In this document: positions 13,110-25,415 of the stretch, piece by piece
Layout: each line of letters opens with the position of its first letter
Numbering within the stretch: position 1 is the first letter of the stretch
From: Onchocerca volvulus
Taxonomy: Eukaryota; Nematoda; Chromadorea; Rhabditida; Onchocercidae
Length of the DNA stretch: 64,000 nt
Reading direction: 5' to 3'
Assembly (NCBI GenBank): GCA_000499405.2
Contig: HG738139.1
Coordinates: 5,170,616 to 5,234,615 of the forward strand
Notes under the pieces: model-generated
Seen by the model: only the letters and a program-made list of their open reading frames with translations
Told to the model about the DNA's origin: nothing
Databases searched by the model: none
Made by a program: the position numbers and the translations under genes

Positions 13110-14220
13110 GCAGAGGATAAGAGGAGATAAGATAAAACAAATGAAGAGAAAATGGAAGTGAAATAAGTGAGAACTATCAAAACAATTGAAAGTAAAATAA
13201 AAAAAGAATTGTCTTCTTTGATGTATAAGAATAGAAGGATTTTATGAGAATAAAAGTGACATTTTTATTTCTATGTTGAGTCACAGTGCGCTCATTGGTG
13301 ACGATATCAGAAGTTTGATTTGGGAATTGTTAAATCGTTTCTGTTTTTATTCCTTAAGCATTTGAATAGTAGGAATGTTTGATCGATTTGTTTGTTTTGT
13401 ACTGAATATAATAACAATTAGGATATTTATACAACAAAACGACGTTTTTCTGCAAATTTTCTAGAAAGCCTTTCTGTTGGGACAGTTACCTGCGAATTCT
13501 AATAATGATTTTCCGGTAGGGGAAAGACTATCATTGGCATAATTGAATTATGTAATTTAATCAAAATAATTACTTCATTTCCTATGAATGATATGAATTT
13601 TAAGCATATTAAAATGCTGTTCCATTCCAAAACCAAAAGCCAACCTTATCAAGTTTTAAATATAACTTACTATTATTACTTGGGTCAAAGTTTTTGCAGG
13701 GATGTAAATTGACGGCATCTCAATTGATCTATCAAAATTTAGCATCAGAATCCTTGTTCTTAATTCTCAGTAGAACTGATAGGTTAATGTCGGTCCCTTT
13801 CGATACATTCTATTTTCATCCCATATTTTTTTTATTTTCAATCAAAGCAAATAAAGTGATTTAAAAACTATAATTGTTATGATTATCATTACCATTACAT
13901 GTTAATGGAAATTTAAGCAGCTCTTGCAACTTTCAGAAAATAAATAACAATGAAAAATAGATTTATTGATTGATTTGTGAAATAATCTGCTCTCATATGT
14001 TTAAGATTTGAAGAAAACGTTTGATCAATTATGCCTTTTTTAAGCATTTTTATAACTTAGAAAGCTGAAACTATTGTACAGGAATGATGAAAAGAGAGAG
14101 AAAAAAAGGAAGAGAAAAAGCAGTTAATTACAAAAAATAATAATTATGAAGCAATTGAAAAACAATCATATTAATTAATAAACTGATCAGCAAGTCAATA
14201 AATTTAAAAATTTCTGGATA
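13110..14220. repeat. dispersed repeat, copy A
   Basis: Long blocks of this segment recur in the same orientation at 27005-27590. Shared stretches include TTTTATGAGAATAAAAGTGA, GGTGACGATATCAGAAGTTT, TTAAATCGTTTCTGTTTTTA, CAGCTCTTGCAACTTTCA and TTTATTGATTGATTT. Copy A carries about 400 bp (roughly 13490-13905) that copy B lacks. No transposase or RT frame is visible. The copies could be a segmental duplication or a non-coding element family. Confidence 0.75.
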
Positions 14221-15149
14221 ATTTTATGGCAGAAAATTGTGTATTGTCTCTTGTAAAATAGATTTTCGATTTATAACAAATATACATGTAATCTTTTAAT
14301 TTCTGTCTTGACTGTGATAATGTCTTTAATTTGCATATTATTAATGAGTGGAACTATTTGGAAAACTTTTTATAAAGACAAGATTGGTTCTTCTGATGTT
14401 TCATTTATTAATGAAAAACTTTTAGCTTTCCAATTTCTCAGTCTTAAGATAAAAGACAAGCAACCAAGGTTGGAAATATTTGATGATAACACAAGAAGGA
14501 ATTTTTATACTAAACTAAGTCAACAAATTGCTTTAGAAAAAAAAAAAAACAAATTATCTGAATGATATTTTCAACGATATTCTCCTGAAGATGTTGCCAT
14601 AAAAAAAAAAAAAAAAAAAGCATTCTGAATGGATTGTTTTTCCATCATTGATAGGGCAAAATAGGCTGACCGATCTATGAAATCCGATGGGAAGCACTGT
14701 TGTTAAATTAAGAACATTGGAAAGACTTTTGGGAATTTTGAAAAAAACAGTTTTTGGGATAAGTTAACAAAGGAAGGAAAAAAAAGACGACGAGAAGAGC
14801 TTATGGATTTCCTCAAGATTTACACCAAACGAAGCCAATAGGAAAAGGAAAAGAAAGGAATGTCATTCATCTGGACAATTTTCCCATTTATGTAAACATC
14901 CATATGAGCACAAATATGAGCCAAGAATGTATAGATGCCTTCATTTCACTAATCATAACCATGATAATAATAATGATATATTTCCATGAATTCGAGATAA
15001 CCATTAATTTGCTTATCTCGATTATTCACAATTCATGCAAATATATCATTATTATTACTGCTGATTCAGATTAGGGCAATTTCGATTCTCAAGTCTGAGT
15101 CAAGAATTCTTTATTTTTTCCCATTAATTTTTCATTTCAATTCATCGAA
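14221..15149. other. intergenic, no gene recognised
   Basis: The 85-codon frame at 14308-14565 ends in a poly-Lys tail encoded by an A-run and has no recognisable domain. I treat it as chance or as eroded element sequence. Poly-A runs occur at 14540 and 14600. Confidence 0.5.
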
Positions 15150-15330
15150 CAAATGGGATCACCATTTTTGATTTCATGAATGCAAAAATTTGTATTCATT
15201 TTTGAATTTGAAAAATTCTCTTCTTTCTATATTTTTTTTTATTTTGGTACTAAATACTGCAAATTCAATTGAAAGCACTTGATACAAGTATCCAGAAAAT
15301 TCATGAAATCAAAAATGATGATCCCATTTG
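15150..15330. mobile_element. 181-bp MITE-like element with 32-bp terminal inverted repeats
   Basis: The left arm (15150-15181) and the reverse complement of the right arm (15299-15330) match at 31 of 32 positions. The arm contains CAAATGGGATCA and TTTTTGATTTCATGAAT. The 117-bp centre is AT-rich and non-coding. Matching stops sharply at both ends, as expected for a short non-autonomous DNA transposon. A target-site duplication is not clear, so the superfamily cannot be assigned. Confidence 0.75.
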
Positions 15331-18300
15331 GAGCTGAAAAATAATAATTTCCGATTTTAAAAATACTATAAAATAGTTTAGACCATAACTATTTATTACT
15401 ACGATATTTTGAGAGAATTGCGGACAAGGCAATCAACAATGAAGTATTATTAAACTTTCAGAAAAAAGATAAATGAATAGATGGATGTTTGAAACAACTG
15501 AAAATTGTTTGACGAATAAGAAAGGATTTTAAATTTTTGTGGATGTGTGGCGCAAGATGTTATTTTTGAGAAGCATCTGGAATGACATCTGGAAATTACG
15601 GCTATTCATCTAAGCCAAGCTTTGGCCATTTACGTAGTAAATCATCAAATATGATGAGCATTAATCTCCGCATCTTTGCATGACGTAAATCAAACCGCTA
15701 AATAGATCTAAAATTTTAAAAATCAAAAGTATAAATTTGTCCGTCGGGGTTATTTGCAGCCAATGATGAAACAAATGTTAAATAATGCAAATGAGAAGTT
15801 TACAGAAATTCTCTCCTATATATCTTTTCTGGTTTCTTCGTATCATGCAAATTAGGTTGTGCATTTTTCGTGTGCATTTAGTTTGTCATAATTCGTTTTA
15901 TAAATTATAAATTCATCAGCATAATATGCATGTTTCACACTTTGTAATTTGGTGAATCAATGAAAAATGAGACAAAATTCTACTTTAAAACTTGGATAGG
16001 ACGAAAATTAAAACTTAATTAACATGAGATTTTCTTAATTTTATAATCAATCAAAAGAACCAATCTCAAGAATGGGTATAGATCTGCAAAGTGACAATTT
16101 CTGTAGAAAATTTAACAATTTCTATAGAAAATTAGTAATTAATTTCATAATTGAATATCATAATTTTTACAAATAAAAGAAACATACTAAACTTCCCAAT
16201 ATTTTATGAAATACGTAAAATAAAAAGGTAAATTTTTGAAAAGCTGCTCTACTGAATTTCTTGCGTCTATTGATGTTGACCTTTCATTTAAACTATTAAC
16301 TTTTCCCATCTTATTAATTAATATAATTATAATTTTGCGACACATTTTTTCTATTTTTGGGTATTTTAGAAGGAAACTCGATGATAAGTACATATATCAT
16401 CTGGCTAGAAGAGAAAGGAAGATTTATAAAGAACAAAAAAAAAAAAAAAAAAAGAAAGAAATGTATGATCAAATGCGGAATATTTACGAAATGAAATTTT
16501 ACACTTCGTTGACTAGTTAAGCTCATTAGAGAAGAAAAAAAAAAAAAAAAAATACTTGTAAATGGCGTCAAATGGGGGAAGTGAAAAATGACTTCTCTCA
16601 TTCCTGTATTTAGACACTATCAAGTTCTAAAAAATAATTTAAACTTAATTAATTGCTCATTTCTCCTTCTTCTTTAAGTGATATCATTCAAAGTGTAAGA
16701 TCGAAGTATCTTCAATTTAACGAAAAGATGTTATAGTAGCATAAATTTATTTGATTCATTTTCTATAATTACTGATGCATATTTTGAAACATTTCTGCGC
16801 ATTTCTCATTCTGATAAGTTTTGAAGCCTTTTGATCATTATTATCAGTTGATTTGAATGCAAATCATAATAGCTAGTCTGAATGTTGCAAATAGAAATTC
16901 AAAAAAGAAAAAAAAATTAAATTGCAGACTTCTACTACAGTGTGATTATCAGTTTGGACAATGTTTAAATTTCAGCCTTTTTATTATCATTTGAATCAAT
17001 ATTGATAGTTTAAATTTCTGAATGATCACAGTGCAATCAGATGGAATACGGTTTTCTCAAAAAGAAAGCATATATTAATCGCTAATAGTACATCCTCATA
17101 ACAAATAATAAAAAGTTTCTAATTTTGCAGAAGTGAGAACAATTTATTGCCAAATTTTAATTTACTGTGAAAAAGTTCTAAACTTGATCAAACCCACGTT
17201 TCAAGATTGATCTTCTTTCACTGAACTCTGATTAAATATTTCCAAAGTAATACTGAAGAAGCGGAATACATTCATTTCAATGAATATGTTTTGCTTTATG
17301 ATAAGATAAGAAAAATTCAACTGGATATTTAAGATTTTTTCTTTTTTTTTTTGAGCAAATTAACTGATTAGAAAATTTAGCAAATTGAACTGATTAGCAT
17401 AACAATCAGATCATACTTTTCATCCGTCAGGATTTCGATATCACTTCTCTCCCGCAATGCCATTTAAATGAATTTTATAATGCAACTGACATATTACGTC
17501 AGTGTTTTATTATCATTCATTATTCATTGGTTGATATTTGATTCTTTATAAGTCTCTTAAATTCCGATGCAAAAAAATCGAAATTTTTTTTTTTTTTCTT
17601 CCCTTTTCGAGATGTAATATTGAAGAAAGGAAGAGGAATGTCTTCTTCAGAAAAATGAGGATGAATTCGAGAACGAGAGTTGAAATCAAAAAAGCATCCA
17701 AAGAAAAAAATCAAAATTGAATGATTTACGTCAGCAATGCTTTGTTATCTAGCTAGTTGCTCCCTAGACTCAATTTTTATATCCTCATTTTAGTGCTTCG
17801 AACTATTTTTCTTTTTTTTTTTTTTTTTTTGAAAAATTCGAGAAAAAAAATAGAAACTAATATTAAAATGAAAATAAATTTTAGCTGTTCCAGCATTTTT
17901 ATAAATTTTAAATTCAAAAATTCTAAAATAAATGTTTTGATTTATCGAAATTTCCATCAACGAAAATGGATTAATTCTTTTATATTGTTTGATTGCAAGA
18001 CATTTGTTTTTCAGTTTTGCAATATTTTAGCACATTTTTAAAATGAAGACAAAAACAAAAACAATACATACATTCAGGTAATATAGATTGAAAGCTTCCA
18101 GTGAAGTTGTTTACATTAAAAAAATTTTTTCCATCCAATTTGCTATCTATTAATAAAAATACGATAAACTTTGCAAAAATTTTCCATTCTCTTATTATTG
18201 TTATTATTATCGTAGGGCAGCTGTTCTACTCGTATTTGAAATTTTAAAATCAGAAAGCAAGCGAGATAATATCGCATGAGGAAAAATGCAGATTATTCTA

Positions 18301-20782
18301 CAAAGAAATGCTTGATCTCCATTTGTTTTATTTGATGATTGGCATCGTTCGGATGTAACTTAACTGAAATTCATTCGAAGCAAAGATGAATTTGTATCTT
18401 ATGTATTTTTCATATCATTTACGTCATTCCAATTTATCATGCCTTTATATCACATACCATCTGCATAGTTATATGTTTATATTTATAAAATAGTTATGAA
18501 AAAAAAAAAAAAAAAAACAAATTCAAAAATTTTTTCGAAAATCAAATTCAAAATTCAAAAATTCAAGCATTCAAATCCAGAAGAATAAAAAATTAAAAAT
18601 TCTTTTCCACTTTTAATTTTTGAGCAACTTGGAATACGGTTAAATGTAAATTAAATGCAAGACAATAAATCACTTACACTGGAAATTTTTTTAACATTAA
18701 ATTCAGTCCCCAGCATTCTTGTTAGAATGATACTGTTAACAGAATACTTTCAATAAATAACCACTGATAAGCGTTCATCAATCAAGCTAAAAATGGGCAT
18801 GGCTAAAGAGTGATAAAAGTCAAATCTTCTTTTCATTATCATGCCAATTCTAATCATCAACTCATTCATTCCCTTACTCATAAAATTAATAATGAAACTT
18901 CTTAATGATGCTTGACGGCCAAAAATGATGTCAAATGTTTTTCGTTTCAATCATGGAAAATGTATGAGACGGCTTGTTTGAATTTTGCATACTTTTGAGT
19001 GCCATTTTCCCAATTATTGATTGCTATTCTACTGAGAGCTCTCTAGATAGGTCAAATATCTTAAAAGAATGAAACAAAGAGATATGATGTGAAACACAAC
19101 ATGCGATCAAAAGTATCGCAAATTTACACTGCTAAGACATTGAACAAAAGGATATAAATTTTATGAGTCAAATGATCCGACATTCTTTTGTTTTTTTGTT
19201 TTTTTTTTTTCGAAAAAATAGATTTATTCGTCATGAAATTTGCAATTTCGAACGTAAACAGCATTAGAATCACACTATAATGTAGAATTTTTGGAGAAGC
19301 CTAAGATGAATGCATTTATAACGTGAAGAAGAAGGATGGATGGATCTCTTGTGTGTACATATGTATGTCGTCTACACAATCGAATCAAGAGCTTTCTAGA
19401 TGCAAATTAAACCAAAATTTGATTTTCAGACTCATTTAATTTCAGCAGATGAAATTCAATTTCCTTGCATATGGATCCTTGCAGCTGTCACAAGTGGTCA
19501 CCTATGAAATGAACTAGGTAGAAATCAATCAATCGATAAGCTTATGTTTAAATATTATTTATCATTTTTTAGCATTAGCAAAGAGATGATATTTAGTTAG
19601 AGATGCTTAGGCTTAACATTATTTCGCCGTTCAAAAACGATATTTTTTACAATTAAATTTATTTTATTTTTTCATTCTTTTTTTTTTGTTAAGATAAAGG
19701 ATGCTTAGAATAGCCATTATTATAAAAAAAAAAAAAGAGTAAAATGAAATAAACTAAGCAATTACGTGAAGTAAAGTTCTACGTCATTGCTTACTTGTTC
19801 GAATTAATTTAATATTTGAGAGCCAAAGAAAAAATGGCCAATAAGCAACAAACTTCGATATACTGCAAAAATTTTTTTTTTATTACTACTGGCAGACTCT
19901 GTTCTTTAATAAAACATTGCTCGTCATATTTTTTTAATAAAATGCTGCAAAAGTTTTCGATTTTTTCAGACGCTTTTTAGAAAAAAAAAAAAAGTCAATT
20001 TTAAAGTGACAAGAAACTGACAAGAAGTTCAAACCAACTGATAATAAGTTGTGCTGGAAATGAAAAGTTCGACAAAATTTAAGTCAGAAATTAAAGACAT
20101 CTTTACGACTGTTCTGCATTCAAAATACATTGAAAACATGAAAAAATGAATCGCTATAACGAAAAATTGTACTAAAAGTATAAAAATATTGAAAGTTGTA
20201 GCATAAAAATTTTAAATTCTTCAAATTTTGAATTCTGAAAATATAAAGACTGGAATTTTGTCAGTTTTAATCAAAAATGTAAGAATTTGGATGATAGCAA
20301 GTAGAAATATTAATGTTTAGCAGAATTGACTGAAAAAATGCTTAAAGCTGAAAATATCGAAAAAAGCAGCATAAATTTGACAAGAATGAAAGAGATAAGG
20401 AATGAAATTGAAGATGTAAAGAGAAAGGCTTTCGCCATTTTGATGGTACGATTTTATCACAATTATTTGTTAAGCATCTTTCAGTCTTTATTTTTTTTTT
20501 TCTTTTATATTTTTTCCTGATCAAAATGAGAAAAGCGAAAGAAAAGAGAGAAAAATAAAAAAAGGAAAACACGAAAATAATAGAGAAATAAAGGGCATAA
20601 TTCTGAGTGATTTATGTATTTTTAAAAAATATTTTGTAAAAAATTAAAGCAAAAAGTCGGTTTAGAAACATTGCTCAGTTCCACTAAAAACTTAGCTTAT
20701 CTTAGCAAACCCAATTTAAGAAAAATTCCTTCAACATGAATGTCGGTAAAATTTATTTCGATTTATCTGTCAAATTACAAAT
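15331..20782. other. intergenic, no gene recognised
   Basis: A long gene desert. It holds many A/T homopolymers (16435, 16535, 17585, 17815, 18500 and others) that create artefactual Lys- or Phe-rich frames. No recognisable protein, RNA gene or structured repeat was found. Confidence 0.55.
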
Positions 20783-21040
20783 ACATGCCAAGTTTGTGAT
20801 GGTAAATATTTGACTTTGTATCTTGGTTATAGTCATAATGTTAAGTATAAAGTGCCCAAAGATATTAAAATTAAGTGTATAAAACCAATTCACTTGGTAG
20901 TTAGTGGCATGGACAAGCAGAAAGTCTATATGGTAGCATCTTATATATATAAAATTAGAAAATATGACCCTTATAAAGGTAAGGGTATTATAATGAAAGG
21001 CAAGTTTATGTTGCGTAAAGTTGTAAGTAAAAAAAATTAA
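20783..21040 (+). pseudogene. rplF: 50S ribosomal protein L6, 5'-truncated (Wolbachia-like)
   Basis: The frame runs from about CQVCDGKYLTLYLGYSH to a stop at 21038-21040. It matches the C-terminal half of bacterial L6. Visible motifs are the LxLGYSH strand, the (V/I)VSGxDKQ motif and the PYKGKGI motif near the C-terminus, followed by a basic tail. The N-terminal half is missing and no bacterial start remains, so the copy cannot make a full L6. The retained part has no internal stop or frameshift, which suggests a fairly recent transfer. Confidence 0.85.
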
Positions 21041-21405
21041 TTAAGATGAGAAGGTTATATAATTTTCTGAGTAATTTTGAAAAAAGGAAGTTGCGTAATA
21101 GAAAAAAGCTTAATTATGGTGATAAGAAACGTTTACGTATATCCATATTTAAGTCTAATAAGCATTTTTACGTTCAATTAATCAATGATGAAAAGGGAGT
21201 AACTCTCGTTTCTGCTTCTACTTTGGATGCTAAAATTAGGAATGCATGTAAAAGTAAGGTTAACGCTAAAACTATAAAGCAAGTTTCTTCTTTAATGGTT
21301 GAGCGGTTATCTAATATGAAGTTAGAACAAAAATTGGTATTTGATCGCGGACCATATAAGTACACAGGGTTAATTTCTCAATTTGCTGATTCTTTAAGAA
21401 ATTCA
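20783..21405 (+). other. Wolbachia-like DNA insertion (nuwt), spc-operon fragment
   Basis: About 620 bp contains the 3' part of rplF followed by rplR. The genes are 5 bp apart, in the order and spacing of the bacterial spc ribosomal operon. Upstream and downstream operon neighbours (rpsH, rpsE) are absent. Flanking sequence is ordinary AT-rich nematode DNA with stops, so this is a short nuclear insertion rather than bacterial contamination. Breakpoints are estimates, set where ribosomal-protein similarity starts (within L6) and stops (near the L18 C-terminus). The source is inferred to be the filarial endosymbiont Wolbachia from the AT-rich alphaproteobacterial style of the proteins and the host context. 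Confidence 0.85.
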
Positions 21406-21435
21406 AGTTTGATCATCGGGTACCCATCAGTGTAG
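21046..21435 (+). pseudogene. rplR: 50S ribosomal protein L18 (Wolbachia-like), C-terminus replaced by host sequence
   Basis: An open frame of 129 codons starts at the ATG at 21046, 5 bp after the rplF stop. It follows bacterial L18: basic N-terminus, the RLRISIFKSNKHFYVQLIND strand region, the LVSAST motif, and a C-terminal FDRGPYKYTG...FADSLR segment. After FADSLRNSSL the reading (IIGYPSV, then stop) no longer resembles L18. The insertion junction is therefore placed near 21400 and the final codons read host DNA. L18 binds 5S rRNA in the bacterial ribosome. In a nuclear copy without promoter or targeting signal no function is expected, though the frame is intact. Confidence 0.85.
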
Positions 21436-22280
21436 AATATAATAATCTATGATATGCTTGATAACAAAGCTTGAAATTATCGCTTGACGAGTTGCAAGAG
21501 ACATCAACAACATAATGCTGTCCATATTTATGTCTCATCATGAAGTGGAGTAAGTCATAGGTCATTAAACATGTGAATGGACTGTCCAACATTTTCTTCT
21601 ATCGGCAAACTCGATTAATGAGAAATACTTGACATTGCTTCAGGATGTCATAGAAAATGAGCTTTAGCAACTTACTCTTTCTAGAATCGACCTATATCGG
21701 AAATCGATTTCTTTTAGTTCAAAAATTTCATTCAGATTAAACTGCCTTTATTAAATTTAACTGAATTTCTCAATATTCAATATTTCAGAAAAGAACGATA
21801 TATCGAAGACTGAAGCTTGATTAATTATTTTGGGAAGATAATGATAAGGGAAACAAATACGCACCAATTTTTGTATAAATAACAAGTTTTTTCTAAAACT
21901 TATCATCATCCATTTCAATTGAGATGTTTTCTTTCGATCATTTCACTGAAATGAATGATAAGTTTTGGAGAAATTAAATTCGCAGAAAATTTGGCTTACT
22001 ATAATATTTCTTAATTAAGCCACAAAATTTAGAAGAATAGATATTTTCTGAATTTTTATCCGAAAAGGAAAAAAAAAATTGCAAAAGTCTCATTCATTCC
22101 AAATTCTAGTAGCATATTCGAAAGATTATAATTCAATTTTAACATAATTTTCAAAATATCCAGAACTTTATCAAAAACTGCCCATAAATTTTGAGAAAAA
22201 AGTTCAAAAGAATTTGTTTGGTGTGAATCATTTTCGAGATAATTCATCATTACAGAAATTTTGAATCAAATAAACCAGAC

Positions 22281-22329
<49 letters not shown>

Positions 22330-25008
22330 AACAAAAAAAAAATCTTTGTATATCATTCGGAAAAAGATCAGAAATCTAATTTAGAAAAAAAGTTTGAAAA
22401 TGTTGAGGAAAAAAAAACTTCTCTTATGCCATGATCATATCAAATTGTTATGTAAACAAATTTGCCCAGAATTTCACATCTTTCAAAATTTTCAGTTATT
22501 TGTTTGCAAAAAAAAATATTTAAAAATACGATGATACAATTGCATACAATCTATGAAAATCGACAACAAATGATTTCGCATAAAGGAAAGGAAGTTACTT
22601 GGACCATATAAGAAGAGCTGAATAAGTTGAAGGAGAACAAAAGCAACTTTCAATCATCAATACAAAATGTAATTTCGAAAATAACAACGTTACTTCCATA
22701 GATCCTAAATATAGGAGAAGATAGATAGATGGATAAATTTTGGCCAAAAATATTTTTCGGTGCCCTACTGTTCCATAAAATAAAATGAGTAATGGAGTGA
22801 GGCCCAATTCCTATTTTTTCTTTCATTTTTAATGAGCATAATGTCATCATAAATATGCAAAAAGCAATTTTTAAAAGAAGCGTCACTAATAAATAAAATC
22901 ATGGGAGAATCGGAAATGCTTGATGGAAAGATATGCAACAAACTGATGGATGCGTAAATGAGCGAAAATTAGGATTTCTGAAAGTAAAAAGTGGAAAACT
23001 TTTCAATGTTGGAAATTAAAATGAATAATTTTTTCCAAGAATTTGCTAAAACAGAAAATAGTTATAGAATTATCTAGAAACAATTCATATGCATCATTCT
23101 TTGTTCCAATTAGAAATATCACAAATTTTCTCTACTGAAATTATAAAAATTATTTAGAGAAAAGTGTGTCCCATGGGATAATGACTTGCTAATTATCATG
23201 CTTTTTGACTTTAATTAAGCCAGATTAATTAGCAAAGCATGGGCAAAAAATTACAGATATGTGTGATGTCATCCACATTTTTAACCATCAATAAGTTGTC
23301 TAAGAAACAAAAATGAAAATAAATAAAATTAATTTCTCTATAGATTATAGATCATTCTAATATATTAGATAGAATGTGGAATGTACTAGTTCATATTTAT
23401 TTATAAATTTTATGTGTTTATTTTAAGGAATAACTGTTAGCAAATCATAATTGTGATATAAAACTAACAATGATTGTTCGATGTTAACGAAATATTTATC
23501 TGAATTAAATGAAAACTGACAGGATATTCTGGAATTTATCATTAAAAATAAACAATTAAACTGTGTGAATTAACAAAAACAATCGATGCTTTGAATACCT
23601 TATGTTATAAAATAAATGAAGCATTTTATTTAGTTTCCGCTGAAGATAGTGTAAAATTTACTGAATTTAGTGCAAAAAAAATTTGAACTCATTAAATAAC
23701 AGGGAAAAATGCATTTAAAAGTAATATTGTTAATCTCTAAAAGATAATTATTCTTTAAACGAAATTATCTTTATGATAGTTGAAATGGTACGGAAGAAAA
23801 ATATACATGATGAGATTTCGAATTTAAACTTTAGATAAGTTTTTCAATGTGCTCTCATTATAGTGAAAGTACTGCAGTATTATATAGGACACAAATAAGA
23901 TATATACTATTTGAATGGCAGGAAAATAATGAAGTATTTAAATTTTGATGAAAGGATAATATCTTCATGTGCTTGCTTTTCATCAGATTCCTCATTTTCT
24001 TTAAATAAAAATCTTAAAAAAAGATTGATTTTTTCGTGAATCACTTACTGCATCCGAAATATTGCTATAGAGTTGCTTTTATTAAAACCCATTTATTATT
24101 ATAAACATAATAATAATAACATAAGTTATGGAAATTTATTAAATTTTACTGTCCGGAAATTCAAAAATTGAAATTGAAATGGAACTCTAATTTCAACTCT
24201 TATTGGTATTACTGCAAGTTAAAGCATTCCTCCAAAAAGAAGATTGAAAATTAAGCAATTACTATAATTAAATGGATTTTTATCTTTAATCTATATTGGA
24301 GAAACTTTTTAAATATTATTAAGGAAATATAGATTGACTTTTGAGCTTATGGTCATCTCCTAATTTTACTGATTTTTTCATGTCTACTACATAATTTTTT
24401 TTTTATCAGTAATTCCTGAAACATTTGTATATTCAGCTTTGCTATACAGTTGTTATTATATATATAAATCACAAAACTTCTTCAGATTCAAAATAAAATT
24501 CGAATTTGAATTTTATAATTATGCAAATATTTAAAAAATGATTGTTTTAAAAAAGTTCGACAGCATATGTGTGCCAAACATTTAAAATTCTATTATGGAG
24601 ATTATTTTTGACCTTACCTGACGTGATCTAGTTTTACTACTTCATTTTTTCAACTTTTAAATTATTAGAAAACCTGAAATCGCATTTATCATCTTTTAGA
24701 TAAGATTAATACCGCAAATACCACAACACAATATATATATCACGATAAGTACGAAAAAATCGTAAATGATTTGTACAGTACCCATTTTTCCGGAAGATTG
24801 ACCTTATTGAAATGAATCATCTCAACTTGGAAATCTTGTTTCAGAAAACTTAAAGCATCTATAAGTTTTCTAATTGCTTCCTATCTATGGTTTTGCCTTT
24901 TTCCACAAAATTTTGATGAGGAACGATCAAATCATAGAAAAAAATAAACTAACAGCGCGCATAGTTTGTCAAGGAACCGATATTCGGCGTCGTTGTATCG
25001 TATTGTAA
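21436..25008. other. intergenic, no gene recognised
   Basis: AT-rich DNA with the long TA microsatellite at 22285 and no supported coding sequence. Confidence 0.55.
22285..22328. repeat. (TA)n microsatellite
   Basis: About 21 to 22 uninterrupted TA dinucleotides. They are likely unstable and able to form a cruciform. Confidence 0.95.
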
Positions 25009-25167
25009 TATCCGGCTTTTGATTATGATAATAATAATAACGATGATGTGAATAATGTTGATGACGGCGATAATAATGATGATGATGACTATGATGCAGC
25101 AGAAGCTGCAGGCCGCTGCGTTGCAGCCTTGAGCTGCGGTGGCAACGCAACAGAGACGACGTCCTAA
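25009..25167 (+). other. GC-rich island with GAT/AAT triplets, Asp/Asn-rich open frame
   Basis: The left part is built of GAT, AAT and GAC triplets. The right part (about 25095-25165) is unusually GC-rich for this window. One plus-strand frame is open between stops at 25006 and 25165. It reads FDYDNNNNDDVNNVDDG and then an Ala/Cys-rich tail. There is no start codon and no clear splice acceptor. It may be a decayed low-complexity exon or a trinucleotide repeat. Confidence 0.3.
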
Positions 25168-25291
25168 AAGTTAATGCAGTACAGTGGATAAAAGTTAATG
25201 GCAGCAATAACCATTGGAATTATCTGTTTTTCTAAATTCGATCTTGAAATCGCAAAAATCGAATTTTCAGAGGATGTTGACGTTATGTTAC

Positions 25292-25415
25292 CCGCTAAAA
25301 TGTCTTCTGAAGCAGTAATATTCTGCTGATGACAATGGTTGCAGTAATAGCGACCTGGATAGTACCACTTGTCTTTCAAGAAAGGTTGAAAATCTACCGG
25401 CGTTTTTAGACGATA
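25292..25415 (-). CDS. candidate isolated exon, Cys/His-rich, unknown protein
   Basis: The minus-strand frame is open from a stop just above about 25430 down past 25292. It reads DFQPFLKDKWYYPGRYYCNH, then CHQQNITASEDILA. A plausible donor (GCGG then GTAACA) follows at 25292. The YPGRYYCNHCH segment looks like half of a zinc-binding domain. It loosely recalls the YTGxYYCxxCH part of Rubicon-homology (DUF4206) proteins, but the following residues do not support that firmly. No acceptor could be fixed at the 5' side. The right edge given is approximate. Confidence 0.3.

Noticed and set aside
14308..14565. 85-codon plus-strand open frame
   Set aside because: Ends in a poly-Lys tail from an A-run and matches no family; no supporting signals.
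16236..16601. Overlapping 94- and 95-codon frames on both strands
   Set aside because: Created by A/T homopolymers (poly-Lys and poly-Phe); not coding.
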